NCBI GenBank assembly: GCA_036417435.1
Contig: CM070901.1
Coordinates: forward strand, 63,298,501-63,362,500
Reading direction: 5' to 3'
Origin: Inia geoffrensis
Taxonomy: Eukaryota; Chordata; Mammalia; Artiodactyla; Iniidae
Length of the DNA stretch: 64,000 bases
In this document: positions 52,596 to 63,595 of the stretch, piece by piece
Layout: the number at the start of each line of letters is the position of its first letter
Position numbering within the stretch: the stretch's first letter is position 1
Program-made: the position numbers and the translations under genes
Notes under the pieces: model-generated
What the model was told of the DNA's origin: nothing
The model's input: the letters and a program-made list of their open reading frames with translations, nothing else
Database searches by the model: none

Positions 52596-54822
52596 GTGGG
52601 AATTCAAATAGTAGCAGGCAGTAGTGAGAACATAAAGGAGGTGCGTTTAAGGGTAAAAATTGAGCTACCATATGATCTGGTAGCTCACTACTGGCTCTAT
52701 CACCTGAGAAGAGCAGAATCAAAAAGACACAGGCTGACAATCCTACACTGCAGCACTATTTACCCTAGCCAAGACTTGGAACAACCAAAATTTCCATTAA
52801 CACATGAATGCACAAAGAACAAGTGGTTCATGTACAAGATGGAGTATTACTCCTATAAAAAATATAAATATAAAAAACAAACAAAACTAGGGAGACATAA
52901 GCTTTGGATGTTGATCCGGGCACATTCCACTCTAATTTACACCCAAGGAACACTACTTCCAGGAAGGTACTGTTTCCCTAGTAACCAGAGTGTGGAATAT
53001 AGAAATGCTGCCGCCCTGTGCCCGTTTGCCCCAAGAGCAGTTTTAAAACCTGTGCTAAAGGTCACTTCGTATTCACAAGGACTGCTCTGCTGTAAATGAC
53101 ACCTGCCAACAATATACGTTGAGGGAGGTAATGGCCAAAAAATTTCAAAATATGGCACATAACTTCAAGAAATCATTTGAATAGGTAAGCTGTACTCACT
53201 CTTTAAAAAACAATAAAAAAGTACATGGCTATAAGCTTAATATAAGGAATTATTAGATCTATGCAAATCCAGCCACAAAATGGTATCACTGGGCTTCCCT
53301 GGTGGTGCAGTGGTTGAAAGTCCGCCTGTCGATGCAGGGGACACAGGTTAGTGCCCCAGTCCGGGAAGATCCCACATGCCGCAGAGCGGCTAGGCCCGTG
53401 AGCCATGGCCGCTGAACCTGTGCGTCCAGAGCCTGTGCTCCGCAACGGGAGAGGCCACAACAGTGAGAAACCCGCGTATCGCAAAAAAAAAAAAAAGGTA
53501 TCACCTCACACCGGTCAGAATGACCATCAGCAAAAAATATACAAACAGTAAATGCTGAAGAGTTTGTGAAGAAATGCATACCCTCAACTTTAGTTGGCTC
53601 ATAAACTTGTAAGTGCCACTAATGAAAATAGAACGGAGCAGCCTTTAAAAGGTAAACATTGAGAAACCATATGATCCCACAGTTCCACTCCTTGGCCTAT
53701 AACCTAGGAGGACAGAAATGGAATGACACATTCAGGCAAAACTGCACTGCAGCAGAATTACAAGAGCCAAAACCTAGAAAGAAACAAAATGTCCATCAGG
53801 AGACAAATGGACAAAGAATAACTAGTACATGTACAGATGGATTATTAGCCATGGAAAAAAATGAAACAATGTAGATTGCAGAACCATAGACGACTCTGGA
53901 TGTAATCACACAACTTGAAGTAAGCCAGAAAGCGAAAGACACGTATCCTATGATATCAATTATACGTGTTACCCAAAAATTGATACCAATGAAGATATTT
54001 CCACAGATAAAGGCAATCACAGATTCATGAAACAGACTTATGATTAAGCAATTGGAAAGTTGCGAAGATTGGATACATTAGGATATTGGAGTTAACAGAG
54101 ATATACAAACACATGTGAAATATGTAATCACAAAATACCTGCAGAATTTCAAGAGAAGACTACTCAACACTGTGTCATAACCTACATGGCAAATGGATCC
54201 CAAGATGAATACATATATGTATCGGTACAAAAAGCACACACATCTGGCTCACGTAGAACAAACAAAACATCATAATCAAATCTGCTGTGATAAAAAGTAA
54301 AAATTAAACGAACAAGAAATAACGGGGCATAAAACTATGGGGGTGCTTCCTGGCTCATTCCATCCTAACATACAACCTTGGAACACAGCTTCCACGAAGT
54401 GTCTGTTGACTTAGTAACCAGATTTAAGAATGGAGAAATGGCGCAGCCTGGTGACCGTCTCCTGTCAAAGCAGCTTTAAACACAGGGCTAAGGGACCCTT
54501 AATATTCACAAGAATTGCAGCTCTGTAAATGACACCTGCCCTCAAAAATACCTGGGTTGGAATATGTACCTAAAAATTCAAAGAAGGCAACATTTGAAAG
54601 AGAAAATTTCAAGAGGCCTATTTAACTCATTTTTTCCTTTCTTTTTTTCTTGTTTAGCAAAGCAGGCCATGGAAAAAGCTGAACGTGAGGAATTAAGGAA
54701 GACATGCAAATCCAGTGTACAAAACCGTATACCTGACAACAGACAGAATGATCATCAGCAAATAATCTCTAAACACTAAATGCTCAAGGGGTTTTAGAGA
54801 ACTGTGCAGCCTGTAGCTGCTG
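52596..54822 (+). repeat. Dimer A, copy 10 (opens S unit 10)
   Basis: Type A, 2227 bp. States follow A4/A7 ('gtgtggaata', 'ggtaatggcc', 14-A tail, 'cctaaaaattc'), except SINE 'gtcgatg' and 'ctccgcaac'. The pyrimidine tract near 54640 has lost one 4-bp 'tttc' step, and 'gaacgtgagg' (54681) is private. Confidence 0.94.
53290..53496 (+). mobile_element. CHR-type SINE in dimer A10
   Basis: Same insertion; 'gtcgatg' form with a 14-A tail, a combination not seen in the other copies. Confidence 0.94.
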
Positions 54823-56834
54823 GTGGGATATCAAATGGTAACACCCAGTAGTGAGAACAGAAGGGAGGTGCGTTGAAAGGTAAAAATTAAGCTACCATAT
54901 GATCTGGTAGGCCCAGTACTGGGCCTATACCCTGAGAAGGCCAGAATCAAAAAGACACAAGCTGACATACTTACAAGGCAGCACTATGTACCCTCACCAC
55001 GACTTTGAACAACCAAAATGTCCATCAACACATGAGTGCATAAAAAATAAGTGATCCTTGTACGTAATGGAATATTACTCTCATAAAAAATTTAATTGAA
55101 TATAAAAAACATAAGTAAGGACACATATGCATTTGGTGTTTATTCATACAAATTTCACTGTAATTTACAAACAAGGAACACTACTTCCAGAAACTTATTT
55201 TTTCCCTAGTAACCAGAGTGGGGAATGTAGAAATGCTGCCGTCCCGTGCCTGTTTGCCGCAACAGTGGCTTTATAACCTCTACTAAAAGCCAATTCATAT
55301 TCACCATGACAGCAGGGATATAAACGATCCCTGCTAAACAAATGGTTGAAGGAGTTAATGGCCAAAAACATTCAAAACATGGCACATACTTTAAGAAACC
55401 ATGTGAATATGTAAGCTGTACTCACTCTTTACAAAACAATAAAAAAGTCCATAGCAATAAGCTCAATATAAGGAATTATTAGATATATGCAAATCCAGCC
55501 AGAATAAGCTATCAGCTCACACCAGTCAGAATGACCATCAACCGAAAAATACAAACAATAAATGCTGAAGAGCTTTTGAAGAAATTCATATCCTCAACTT
55601 TAAGTGGCTCGTAAACTGGTTAAGTGCCACTAATGAAAATAGAACGGAGAAGCCTTTAAAAGGTAAACATTGCGATACCACATGATCGCAAAGACCCACT
55701 CCTTGGCCTATAACCTAGGAAGACAGAAATGGAATGACACATTCAGGCAAAACTGCACTGCAGCAGTATTACAATAGCCAAGACATGGAAACCACCAAAA
55801 CGTCCATCAAGGGACGCATGGACAAAGAAGAACTGGTACGTGTACAGATGGAATATGAGCCATGGAAAGAAAAATTAAACAATGCCGTTTGCAGCACAAT
55901 AGATGAGTCTAGTGGTAATCACAACTTAAAGTAACTCAGAAAGCGAAAAACACATATCCTATGATATCACTTAATGGTGTTACCTAAAAATTGATACCAG
56001 TGAAGGTTTTTCACAGAGAAAGGCAATCAAAAATTCGATTAACAAACGTATGGTTACCCAAATGGAAAGGTTTGAGGACTGGATAAATTAGCATATTGTG
56101 GGAAACAGAGATATACCAATACATGTGAAATATATAAGCACCAAAGACCTATGGAATACCAAGAGAAGACTACTCAACATTGGGTCATGACCCACATGGG
56201 AAATGGATCCGAAGAGGAATAGATATGTGTATTTGTGTAAAAGAACCACATCTTGCCCACCTAGAACAAACAGAACGGTGTAATCAAATTTGCTGTGATA
56301 ACAAATAAAAATTAAATTAAGAAAACCAACAAGAAGTAATGAGACATAAACTAATGGGGGGTTTTGCTGGCATACTCCATTCTATTTTACAAGTTGGAAC
56401 GTTACACACAGGAAGGCTCTCTTGCCCTTCTAACCAGATTTGGGAATGGAGAAATGCCACAGCCATGCGACCGGTCTCCTGCAAAAGCAGCTCCGAATAC
56501 ACTGCTCAGGGTAACCTAATATTCACAAGAATTGCATATCTGTAAATGACACCTGCCCTCAAAACAAATCCTGGGTTCGAATATTGATGGAAAAATTCAA
56601 AAGAGGGCGACCTTTCAAGAAGACAATTTCAAGAATATATTTAAGTCACATTATTTTCTCTTTTTATGGTTTCACAATAAAAGGAAGAAACGCAACATCA
56701 GGAATTAATAAAGACATGAAAATTCAATCTACAAAAACGTTTACCTGCCAACAGTCACCATGATCATCAGCAAAGAAGCTCTAAACAATAAATGCTCAAG
56801 GGTTTTCAGAGAACTGTGTGCCCTCTAGCTTCTG
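54823..56834 (+). repeat. Hybrid dimer BC, copy 10 (closes S unit 10)
   Basis: Same B-to-C junction as the other BC dimers. Private 'gatccttgtacg' (about 55053), 'atggcacatac' (55379) and 'caagggacgc' (55808). Shares 'gaggactgg' with BC6 and BC9. Confidence 0.92.
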
Positions 56835-59068
56835 GTGGGAATTCAAATAGTAGCAGGCAGTAGTGAGAACATAAAGGAGGTGCGTTTAAGGGTAAAAATT
56901 GAGCTACCATATGATCTGGTAGCTCACTACTGGCTCTATCACCTGAGAAGAGCAGAATCAAAAAGACACAGGCTGACAATCCTACACTGCAGCACTATTT
57001 ACCCTAGCCAAGACTTGGAACAACCAAAATTTCCATTAACACATGAATGCACAAAGAACAAGTGGTTCATGTACAAGATGGAGTATTACTCCTATAAAAA
57101 ATATAAATATAAAAAACAAACAAAACTAGGGAGACATAAGCTTTGGATGTTGATCCGGGCACATTCCACTCTAATTTACACCCAAGGAACACTACTTCCA
57201 GGAAGGTACTGTTTCCCTAGTAACCAGAGTGTGGAATATAGAAATGCTGCCGCCCTGTGCCCGTTTGCCCCAAGAGCAGTTTTAAAACCTGTGCTAAAGG
57301 TCACTTCGTATTCACAAGGACTGCTCTGCTGTAAATGACACCTGCCAACAATATACGTTGAGGGAGGTAATGGCCAAAAAATTTCAAAATATGGCACATA
57401 ACTTCAAGAAATCATTTGAATAGGTAAGCTGTACTCACTCTTTAAAAAACAATAAAAAAGTACATGGCTATAAGCTTAATATAAGGAATTATTAGATCTA
57501 TGCAAATCCAGCCACAAAATGGTATCACTGGGCTTCCCTGGTGGTGCAGTGGTTGAAAGTCCGCCTGCCGATGCAGGGGACACAGGTTAGTGCCCCAGTC
57601 CGGGAAGATCCCACATGCCGCAGAGCGGCTAGGCCCGTGAGCCATGGCCGCTGAACCTGTGCGTCCAGAGCCTGTGCTCCGCAACGGGAGAGGCCACAAC
57701 AGTGAGAAACCCGCGTATCGCAAAAAAAAAAAAAAAGGTATCACCTCACACCGGTCAGAATGACCATCAGCAAAAAATATACAAACAGTAAATGCTGAAG
57801 AGTTTGTGAAGAAATGCATACCCTCAACTTTAGTTGGCTCATAAACTTGTAAGTGCCACTAATGAAAATAGAACGGAGCAGCCTTTAAAAGGTAAACATT
57901 GAGAAACCATATGATCCCACAGTTCCACTCCTTGGCCTATAACCTAGGAGGACAGAAATGGAATGACACATTCAGGCAAAACTGCACTGCAGCAGAATTA
58001 CAAGAGCCAAAACCTAGAAAGAAACAAAATGTCCATCAGGAGACAAATGGACAAAGAATAACTAGTACATGTACAGATGGATTATTAGCCATGGAAAAAA
58101 ATGAAACAATGTAGATTGCAGAACCATAGACGACTCTGGATGTAATCACACAACTTGAAGTAAGTCAGAAAGCGAAAGACACGGATCCTATGATATCAGT
58201 TATAGATGTTCCCCCAAAATTGATACCAATGAAGATGTTTCCACAGATAAAGGCAATCACAGATTCATGAAACAGACTTATGATTAACCAATTGGAAAGT
58301 TGTGAAGATTGGATACATTAGGATATTGGAGTTAACAGAGACATACAAACACATGTGAAATATGTAATCACAAAATACCTGCAGAATTTCAAGAGAAGAC
58401 TACTCAACACTGTGTCATAACCTACATGGCAAATGGATCCTAAGATGAATACCTATATGTATCGGTGCAAAAAACACACATACCTGGCTCACGTAGAAGA
58501 AACAAAACATCATAATCAAACCTGCTGTGATAAAAAGTAAAAATTAAATTAAACGAACTAGAAATAATGGCATAAAACTATGGGGGTGCTTCCTGGCTCA
58601 TTCCATCCTAACATACAACCTTGGAACACAGCTTCCACGAAGTGTCTGTTGACTTAGTAACCAGATTTAAGAATGGAGAAATGGCACAGCCTGGTGACCG
58701 TCTCCTGTCAAAGCAGCTTTAAACACAGGGCTAAGGGACCCTTAATATTCACAAGAATTGCAGCTCTGTAAATGACACCTGCCCTCAAAAATACCTGGGT
58801 TGGAATATGTACCTAAAAATTCAAAGAGGGCACCATTTGAAAGAGAAAATTTCAAGAGGCCTATTTAACTCATTTTTTCCTTTCTTTCTTTTTTTCTTGT
58901 TAGCAAAGCAGGCCATGGAAAAAGCTTAACATCGGGAATTAAGGAAGACATGCAAATCCAGTCTACAAAAACGTATACCTGACAACAGACAGAATGTTCA
59001 TCAGCAAATAATCTCTAAATAGTAAATGCTCAAGGGGTTTTAGAGAACTGTGCAGCCTGTAGCTGCTG
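56835..59068 (+). repeat. Dimer A, copy 11: terminal array copy, diverged in its 3' third
   Basis: Up to about 58130 it is as similar to the other A dimers as they are to each other. From 58165 differences appear every few tens of bases ('taagtcag', 'cggatcc', 'cagttatagatgttccccc', 'aaacacacatacctgg', 'gaaataatggcataaaac'). The homogenised array therefore ends inside this dimer. The P-half reading frame and the SINE are intact copies. The Q-half spacer still shows the A-specific layout. Confidence 0.93.
57529..57736 (+). mobile_element. CHR-type SINE in dimer A11
   Basis: Same insertion; 'gccgatg' form, 15-A tail. As in A6, the tail length fuses two minus-strand frames into a spurious 125-codon frame (57442-57819). 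Confidence 0.94.
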
Positions 59069-59535
59069 GTGGGATATCAAATGGTAACAGCCAGTAGTGA
59101 GAACAGAAAGGAGGTGTGTTTAAAGGTAAAAATTAAGCTACCATATGATGTGGTAGGCCCAGTGCTGTGCCTATACCCTGAGAAGGCCAGAATCAAAAAG
59201 ACACAGGCTGACAATCCTACACTGCAGCACTATTTACCCTAGCCAAGACTTGGAACAACCAAAATATCCATCAACACATGAATGCACAAAAAAGAGGTGG
59301 TCCATGTACACAATGGAATATTACTCTGATAAATAATATAAATTAAATATAAAAAACAAGGATAAGTAAGGAGACATATGCTTTGGGTGTTTATTCATAC
59401 ATATTCCACTGTAATTTACAACTAAGGAACAATACTTCCAGATATGTATTGTTTCCCTAGTAACCAGAGTGGGGAATGTAGAAATGCTGCCGCCCTGTGG
59501 CCGTTTCTGGCAACAGCGGCTTTAAAACCTATGCT

Positions 59536-59760
59536 GTGTCTTCCCAGGTGTCTCAGTGGTTGAGAGTCCGCCTGCTGATGCAGGGGACACGGGTTCATGT
59601 CCTGGTCCGGGAAGATCTTACATGCCACGGGGCAGCTGAGCCTGTGAGTCATGGCTGTGAGCCTGCGCGTCCAGAGCCTGTGCTCCACCACAGGAGAGGC
59701 CACAACAGTGAGAGGCCTGCATAACACAAAAAAAAATAAAAATAAAATAAAAATAAAAAG
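59536..59760 (+). mobile_element. Independent CHR-type SINE at the array edge
   Basis: A second SINE of the same family at a different site, in the P-half spacer. It is more diverged ('cttcccaggtgtctcagtgg', 'gctgatgcagggg', 'catggctgtgagcc') and ends in an A-rich 'aaaataaaataaa' tail. Flanks 'cctatgct' and 'gctgtgct' may be an imperfect target-site duplication. The intact site reads 'aaacctgtgctaaagg' in dimer A. Boundaries are uncertain by a few bases. Confidence 0.9.
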
Positions 59761-60468
59761 CTGTGCTAAAGGTCAATTCATATTCACAAGGACTGATGGG
59801 CTATAAATGGCACCTACCAAGAAAATATTTGAGGGAGGTAATGGACAAAACATCCAAATTATGGTGAATACTTTAAAAAATGATTTGAAAAGGTAAGCTG
59901 TGCTCACTCCTGAAAACAATACCTAGCAATAAGGTCAATATAAGGAATTATTAGATATATGCAAATCCAACCACAAAAAGCTATCAGCTCACACCGGTCA
60001 GGATGACCATCAGTCAAAAAATACAAACAATAAATGCTGAAGAGGTTTTGTAAAAATTCATGTCCTCAACTTTAAGTGGCTCATAAACTGGTAAGTGACA
60101 CTAATGACAACAGCATGGAGAAGTCTTTAAAATGTAAACCTTGAGATACCACATGATCCCGAAGGCCCACTCCTTGGCCTATAAACTAGGAAGACAGAAA
60201 TGGAATGACACATTCAGGCGAAACTGCACTGCAGTATAATTACAATAGCCAAGACACTGAAACAACCCAAAAGTCCATCAAGAGATGAATGGACAAAGAA
60301 CTACTGGTACATGTATAGATGGAATATTAGCCACAGAAAAATATCAAACAGTGCAGTTTGCAGAACCATAGGTCACTCTGGAGGTAAACACAAAACTTGA
60401 AGTAAGTCAGAAAGCCAAAGACACATATCCTATGATATCAATTATAAGTGTTACCTAAAAATTGATAC

Positions 60469-61557
60469 TATCAATATGGGAGAAAATATTTGCAAATGGA
60501 GCAACTGACAAAGGATTAATCTCCAAAATTTATAAGCAGCTCATGCAGCTCAATAACAAAAACAAAAAACCCAATCCAAAAATGGGCAGAAGACCTAAAT
60601 AGACATTTCTCTAAAGAAGACACACAGATTGCCAACAAACAAATGAAATAATGCTCAACATCATTAATCATTAGAGAAGTGCAAATGAAGACTACAATGA
60701 GATATCATCTCACAGCAGTCAGAGTGGCCATCATCAAAAAATCTAGAAACAATAAATTCTGGAGAGGGTGTAGAGAAAGGGGAACACACTTGCACTGTGG
60801 GTGGGAAAGTAAATTGATACAGCCACTATGGAGAACAGTATGGAGGTTCTTTAAAAAACTAGAAATAAAACTACCATATGACCCAGCAATCCCACTACTG
60901 GGCATATACCCTGAGAAAACCATAGTTCAAAAAGTGTCATGTACCAAAATGTTCATTGCAGCTCTATTTACTATAGCCAGGAGACGGAAACAACCTAAGT
61001 GTCCATTATCAGATGAATTGATATAGAAGATGTGGCACATATATATAATGGAATATTACTCAGCCATAAAAAGAAATGAAATTGAGCTATTTGTAATGAG
61101 GTGGATGGATGTAGAGTGTGTCATACAGAGTGAAGTAAGTCAGAAAGAGAAAGACAAATACTGTATGCTAACACATATATTTGGAATTTAAGAAAAAAAT
61201 GTCCTGAAGAACCTAGGGGTAAGACGGGAATAAAGACACAGACCTACTAGAGAATGGACTTGAGGATATGGGGAGGGGAAAGGGTAAGCTGTGACGAAGT
61301 GAGAGAGTGGCATGGACATATATACACTACCGAACGTGAAATAGATAGCTAGTGGGAAGCAGCCGCATAGCACAGGGAGATCTTCTCGGTGCTTTGTGAC
61401 CACCAGAGGAGTGGGATAGGGAGGGTGGGAGGGAGGGAGACGCAAGAGGGAAGAGATATGGGAACATATGTATATGTATAACTGATTCACTTCGTTATAA
61501 AGCAGAAACTAACACACCATTGTAAAAAATTATACTCCAATAAAGACGTGAAAGAAA
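60469..61557 (+). mobile_element. 5'-truncated L1 inserted into the edge dimer
   Basis: The element runs from the ORF2 C-terminal region ('tcaatatgggagaaaatatt') through the 3'UTR ('gtataactgattcacttcg', 'aaactaacacaccattg') to an AATAAA signal (61539-61544) and a very short A-rich end. It interrupts the Q half between 'aaaaattgatac' (60457-60468) and 'gaaagttgataac' (61554-61566), a plausible imperfect target-site duplication. It is much better preserved than the L1 sequence inside the satellite, so it is a later, separate insertion. Confidence 0.93.
60478..61191 (+). pseudogene. L1 ORF2 C-terminal fragment, disabled
   Basis: Encodes roughly the last 235-240 residues of the L1 ORF2 protein (endonuclease/reverse transcriptase; only the C-terminal part after the RT domain remains). 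Recognisable pieces are '[17 protein letters not shown]', 'MFIAALFTIAR' and, after a stop, 'EYYSAIKRNEIELF'. The frame starts at 60478, shifts by one base in the A-rich stretch at about 60555-60570, then continues to the natural TAA at 61189-61191. It has in-frame stops at 60649-60651 and 61024-61026. It cannot make a functional enzyme. Confidence 0.92.
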
Positions 61558-62202
61558 GTTGATAACAAAGAAGATATTTGCAGAGAGAAAGGCAATCAAA
61601 CATTTATTAAACAAACTTATGGTTAACCAACTGGAAAGTTGTGAAGATTTGATATATTAGGATATTGGGGTAAACAGAGATATACAAACACACGTGAAAT
61701 ATATAATCACCAAAGACCTACGGAATTTCAAGAGAAGACTACTGAACACTGTGTCATAACCTACATGGCAAATGGATCCCAAGATGATAATCAAATTTGC
61801 TGTGATAAAAAATAAAAATTAAATTAAAAAAAGAACAAGAAATAATGGGGCACAAAATTATGGGGGTTCTTCCTGGCTCATTCTATTCTAACTTCCAACC
61901 TTGGAACACAGCTTCCTGGAAGGCTCTGTTGACCTAGTAACCACATTTGAGAATGGAGAAATCCTGCAGCATTCTGGCCTTCCTGCCACAGCAGTTTTAA
62001 GCCCCGTGCTAATGGTCAGTTACAATTCACCTTAATTGCAGGCCAGTAAATGACACATGGCCTTAAAAAAATTTTGGGATCAAAAATCGAAAAAAAAATT
62101 TAAAGAGGGCCACCTTTCAAGAAGACAATTTTAAGAGGCATATTTTACACATATTTTTTTCTTTTCTTTCTTTTTTTTGTTTTTCTTTATCCCCCAAAAA
62201 GG

Positions 62203-63079
62203 GCATGTAAAAATGCTCAACATCAGAAATTTATATAGACATGCAAATCCAATCCATAAAAACGTTCACCTCACAGCAGTCAGAATGATCATCAGCAATA
62301 CAGTCTACAGACAATACATGCTGAAGGGGTTTTAGAGAAGTCTGTGTACCCTGTAGCTGCTGGTGGGATGTAAACTGGTAACAGCCAGTAGTTAGAACAG
62401 AATGAACATGTGTTTCAAGGTAAAAATTGAGCTACCCTATGATCTGGTAGACCCACTGCTGGGTTTATCACATGAGAAGACCAGAATCCTAAAGACACAG
62501 GCTGCCAATCCTATGATGCAGTAATATTTACCACAGCCAAGACTTGGAAGCAACCAAAATATCCATCAACAGATGAACGCACCAAGAAAACCTGGTCCAT
62601 GTACACAATGGAGTATTAGCCATGGAAAAGCATGAAACAGTGCTGTTTGCACCACCATAGAAGGGCCTAGAGATAGTCACACAACCTGAAGTAAGAAAGA
62701 AACTGAAATAATGATATCCAATGATATCACTTATACATGTTACCTAAAGAAGTGATAGCCATGAACTTATTTCCAAGAAAAGGCCACTCATGGATTAAGA
62801 AATCAAAATTATGTTGAAACAAATGGGAAGGTGTAAGGATTGGATAAATTAGGATATGGGGGTTACAGACCTATGCTAATACATAAAAAATATATAATCT
62901 CCAAGGACCTATGGAATACCAAGAGAGGTCCACTCAACACTCTGTAATAATGTCCATGGAAAGGATCCAAAGATGAATAGATTGATACATAGATATAATG
63001 ACGCAGATTCTGTACACCTAGAATATACACAACATTTTTATCAAATTTGCTCTGAGAGAAAATAAAAATTAAATTTAAA
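62203..63079 (+). mobile_element. Decayed L1 3' end forming the core of the ancestral monomer
   Basis: Collinear with the better preserved L1 at 60651-61557: 'aatgctcaacatcagaaatt', 'gtcagaatgatcatcagc', 'ctgctggtgggatgtaaac', 'gagctaccctatgatctgg', then a 3'UTR-like 'ctgtacacctagaatatac' and the A-rich end 'aaaataaaaattaaattt'. About 880 bp. The reading frame is destroyed. Confidence 0.85.
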
Positions 63080-63595
63080 ACATGAACAAGTAGTAAGGAG
63101 AGATAAGCTGTTGGGGGTTTGCCTTGGTACATTCTACTCTAATTTACAGCCTACTAAAACGATTTCCAGAAAGGCTCTGTTGCCCAGGTACGCTGAGTTG
63201 TAAATGTAGAAAATTGCCGCCTTGTGGCCGTTTCCCGCAAGAGCGGCTTTTAACCACAGCTAATGGTCACTTAATATTCACAAGGACTCAGGGCTGTAAA
63301 GGCCACTTGCACTTAAAAAAATGTTGTGAGGTAAGATATGGCCAAAAAAAAAAACAAACAAACAACCAAAAGAGAGAAAAATTTTCACGATCATATGAGA
63401 GGTAAGTTTTACACACCATTTTTTTTAAAAAAGGAAAATGGATAAATGGTCAACATCAGGAATTATTAGACTCATGCCAATCTAATCTATGAAAAGGTTT
63501 CAACACACACAATTTGAATGACCATCAGCAAAATGTCTACAAAAAACAACAAGCGCTGAAGACGTTTTAGAGAACTGTGTACCCTCTAGATTCTG
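62363..63595 (+). repeat. Ancestral-form 1.23 kb satellite monomer
   Basis: Anchors 'ctggtgggatgtaaac' (62361) and 'ctggtgagatgtaaag' (63594) are 1233 bp apart. This monomer has no P-type deletion: L1-like sequence continues from 'gagctaccctatgatctgg' through 'tattagccatggaaaagcatg' into the 3'UTR-like part. It is well diverged from the array, as expected for old monomers at a satellite edge. Confidence 0.88.
63080..63430 (+). other. Non-L1 spacer of the satellite, origin unknown
   Basis: About 350 bp between two L1-derived segments, present in every half-dimer. Conserved landmarks are 'cattctactctaatttaca', 'ccagaaaggctctgttgccc', a GC-rich hairpin (ccgc-aaga-gcgg, 63235-63246), 'attcacaagga' and 'gggctgtaaa'. 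I do not recognise it. It may be the genomic flank captured with the founding L1. Confidence 0.7.

Larger units (their letters stand above)
1..59068 (+). repeat. L1-derived macrosatellite array with nested higher-order repeats
   Basis: The whole interval is a head-to-tail array of ~2.01 kb dimers. The anchor 'ctggtggga' marks the start of each dimer, at 324, 2328, 4555, 6569, 8580 and so on to 56835. Each dimer has a P half and a Q half, and both carry decayed L1 ORF2/3'UTR sequence followed by a shared non-L1 spacer. Dimers group into A-B-C units of ~6.25 kb and A-BC units of ~4.24 kb. These follow the order L L S repeated three times, then S, then a lone A. Corresponding copies differ by very few substitutions. 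The array continues past the left end of the window and is bounded on the right by diverged monomers. No coding function is supported. Known L1-derived satellites exist in mammals, but I cannot match this one to a named family from sequence alone. Confidence 0.97.
59069..62362 (+). repeat. Degenerate edge dimer interrupted by a SINE and an L1
   Basis: P half 59069-60077 and Q half 60078-62362. Removing the SINE (~225 bp) and the L1 (~1090 bp) leaves about 1.98 kb, the normal dimer length. The P half already has the ~450 bp deletion ('ctctgataaataatataaat'), so the P/Q dimer predates the array's homogenisation. It mixes B-like ('gggatatcaaatggtaacag') and A-like ('acaatcctacactgcagc') states, suggesting an early, undifferentiated dimer. 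Confidence 0.9.

Noticed and set aside
1..59068. CRISPR array or other prokaryotic repeat system
   Set aside because: Repeat units are kilobases long, contain LINE and SINE sequence with poly(A) tails and target-site duplications, and there are no short regular spacers or cas-like genes.
1..59068. Known cetacean common satellite (about 1.6-1.8 kb)
   Set aside because: The dimer length here is ~2.01 kb and its core is L1. I cannot confirm any match from memory, so no family name is assigned.
61188..61490. A 100-codon minus-strand frame opposite the L1 3'UTR
   Set aside because: It is antisense to a known non-coding L1 region, with low-complexity composition and no recognisable domain.
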